Below, in pieces: positions 63,457 to 64,000 of a stretch of DNA of 64,000 nt; the stretch's first letter is position 1, and each line of letters begins with the position of its first letter. The DNA is from a bacterium. GTDB lineage: Bacteria > Zhuqueibacterota > QNDG01 > JAFGCO01. Both the position numbers and the translations under genes were made by a program. The notes under the pieces were generated by a model that searched no databases, had not been told where the DNA came from, and saw nothing but the letters and a program-made list of their open reading frames with translations. The DNA is taken from NCBI GenBank assembly GCA_016932575.1, contig JAFGCO010000017.1:7693-71692 (forward strand), written 5' to 3'.

Positions 63457-63834
63457 ATGAAAATAGAACGATTTGAAGAATTAGAATGTTGGCAACAGGC
63501 AAGGGCATTGGTAAAGATGGTTTATCAAGTAATTCATGAGAGTTCAACGTTATCTGCAGATTATCGTTTCGCAGGACAGTTATCATCAGCTGCCGTATCA
63601 GTCATGTCCAATGTCGCTGAAGGATTTTCTAAAGAAACAGATAAAGAATTTTTACGCGGTTTATGGATAGCAAAAGGATCAGCTGCTGAAGTTCAAAGCC
63701 TGTCTTATGCAGCAATCGATCTGGAATATATTTCGGATATAACACAGCAAACGATTTATAAACAAGCTGAGAATGTATGCAAATTAATATCCGGAATGAT
63801 AAGATATCTTCAAAAGTCGAATACAAGTAAATGA
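63457..63834 (+). CDS. Four-helix-bundle protein (S23/IVP family, Avd-like)
   Basis: 125 residues: FEELECWQQARALVKMVYQVI, FAGQLSSAAVSVMSNVAEGFSKETDKEFLRGLWIAKGSAAEVQSLSYAAIDLEYI and QAENVCKLISGMIRYLQK are the hallmarks of the four-helix-bundle family first found in 23S rRNA intervening sequences. Relatives include Avd, the accessory protein of diversity-generating retroelements, but no reverse transcriptase is in the window. The family forms pentamers and binds nucleic acid. The gene is bracketed by octamer repeats: direct orientation on its left, inverted on its right. No strong ribosome binding site is visible before ATG 63457. Confidence 0.88.
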   Translation: MKIERFEELECWQQARALVKMVYQVIHESSTLSADYRFAGQLSSAAVSVMSNVAEGFSKETDKEFLRGLWIAKGSAAEVQSLSYAAIDLEYISDITQQTIYKQAENVCKLISGMIRYLQKSNTSK

Positions 63835-63877
63835 AATGCATATATAGCATAAATTCAAGGTTTTTGCCCAGTTCCTT

Positions 63878-64000
63878 CAACGACCCTATGACCCTATGAC
63901 CCTATGACCCAAAGACTCAAAGACTCAAAGACACAATGACTCTATGACTCAAGGACTCAAAGACACAATGACTCTATGACTCAAGGACTCAAAGACACAA
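63878..64000 (-). repeat. Octamer repeat region H, opposite orientation
   Basis: About fifteen 8-bp units (CCTATGAC, TCAAAGAC, ACAATGAC, TCTATGAC, TCAAGGAC) run to the window end. They are the complement of the GAGTC family. From about 63930 four units form a 32-bp higher-order repeat occurring at least twice. The array continues beyond the window. Confidence 0.88.

Noticed and set aside
63457-63834. Diversity-generating retroelement, because the protein is Avd-like
   Set aside because: No reverse transcriptase, template repeat or variable C-type lectin gene is visible in the window; the S23-type four-helix bundle alone is not sufficient.

Overview
The window reads as one contiguous piece of bacterial chromosome, probably from an uncultured anaerobe of the wider FCB superphylum (KSB1/Calditrichota/Marinimicrobia-like rather than Bacteroidetes proper). 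The reasons are: secreted proteins ending in type IX secretion (T9SS) sorting domains; a PorV-family outer-membrane protein; clear AAGGAGG-type ribosome binding sites and TTGACA/TATAAT-type promoters, which Bacteroidetes proper generally lack; and a strictly anaerobic set of pyruvate:ferredoxin oxidoreductase, superoxide reductase, rubrerythrin, rubredoxin and ferritins. The phylum assignment is an inference. Almost every gene is on the + strand; the only clear exception is an Hsp20 gene.

Layout. 1-8116: end of a rhomboid-like gene, amidase, glutamate racemase, SecD, SecF, a STAS protein and PurA. 8322-23669: one long apparent operon with a good promoter: an FN3-rich giant T9SS cargo, a second cargo, a PorV-like protein, an envelope protein, an ExbB-like channel carrying an FN3-like periplasmic domain, two ExbD-like proteins, a TonB-like protein and a large TPR/beta-propeller protein. 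It looks like a private proton-driven envelope machine. 24004-26892: lipid kinase, TGS GTPase, MEMO protein. 26902-29247: PerR-like regulator, rubrerythrin, rubredoxin, ferritin, peroxiredoxin. 29420-36221: response regulator, PFOR, DHOD-like protein, superoxide reductase and two ferritin-like proteins. 37277-39945: a sulfur-trafficking cassette (NifS-like, IscU-MIP18 fusion, TusA, DsrE-like) in which the NifS-like protein has Leu where the PLP lysine should be.

40161-47015: LPP20-like, FlgT-like and CsgG-like envelope genes with a TPR/SLH lipoprotein and tRNA-Gly, but no flagellar genes. 47310-53161: AI-2E-type permease, DUF512 radical SAM protein, Der GTPase and a secreted metalloprotease. 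53172-57551: tRNA-Ala, an unknown coiled-coil membrane protein, a very small membrane ORF overlapping an APC-permease/USP fusion, and Hsp20 on the - strand. 58353-63029: capsule-type export (Wza-like, MinD-like, Wzc-like). 63457-63834: a four-helix-bundle (S23/Avd-like) protein.

The most unusual feature is a family of degenerate tandem repeats, mostly with an 8-bp period (GAGTCRTA, GAGTAAAT, GGTAATAT). They start at or just after the stop codons of seven genes, in the same orientation as the gene, and three copies contain a MITE-like element with inverted arms. Functions are inferred from sequence reading only; no database search was possible.
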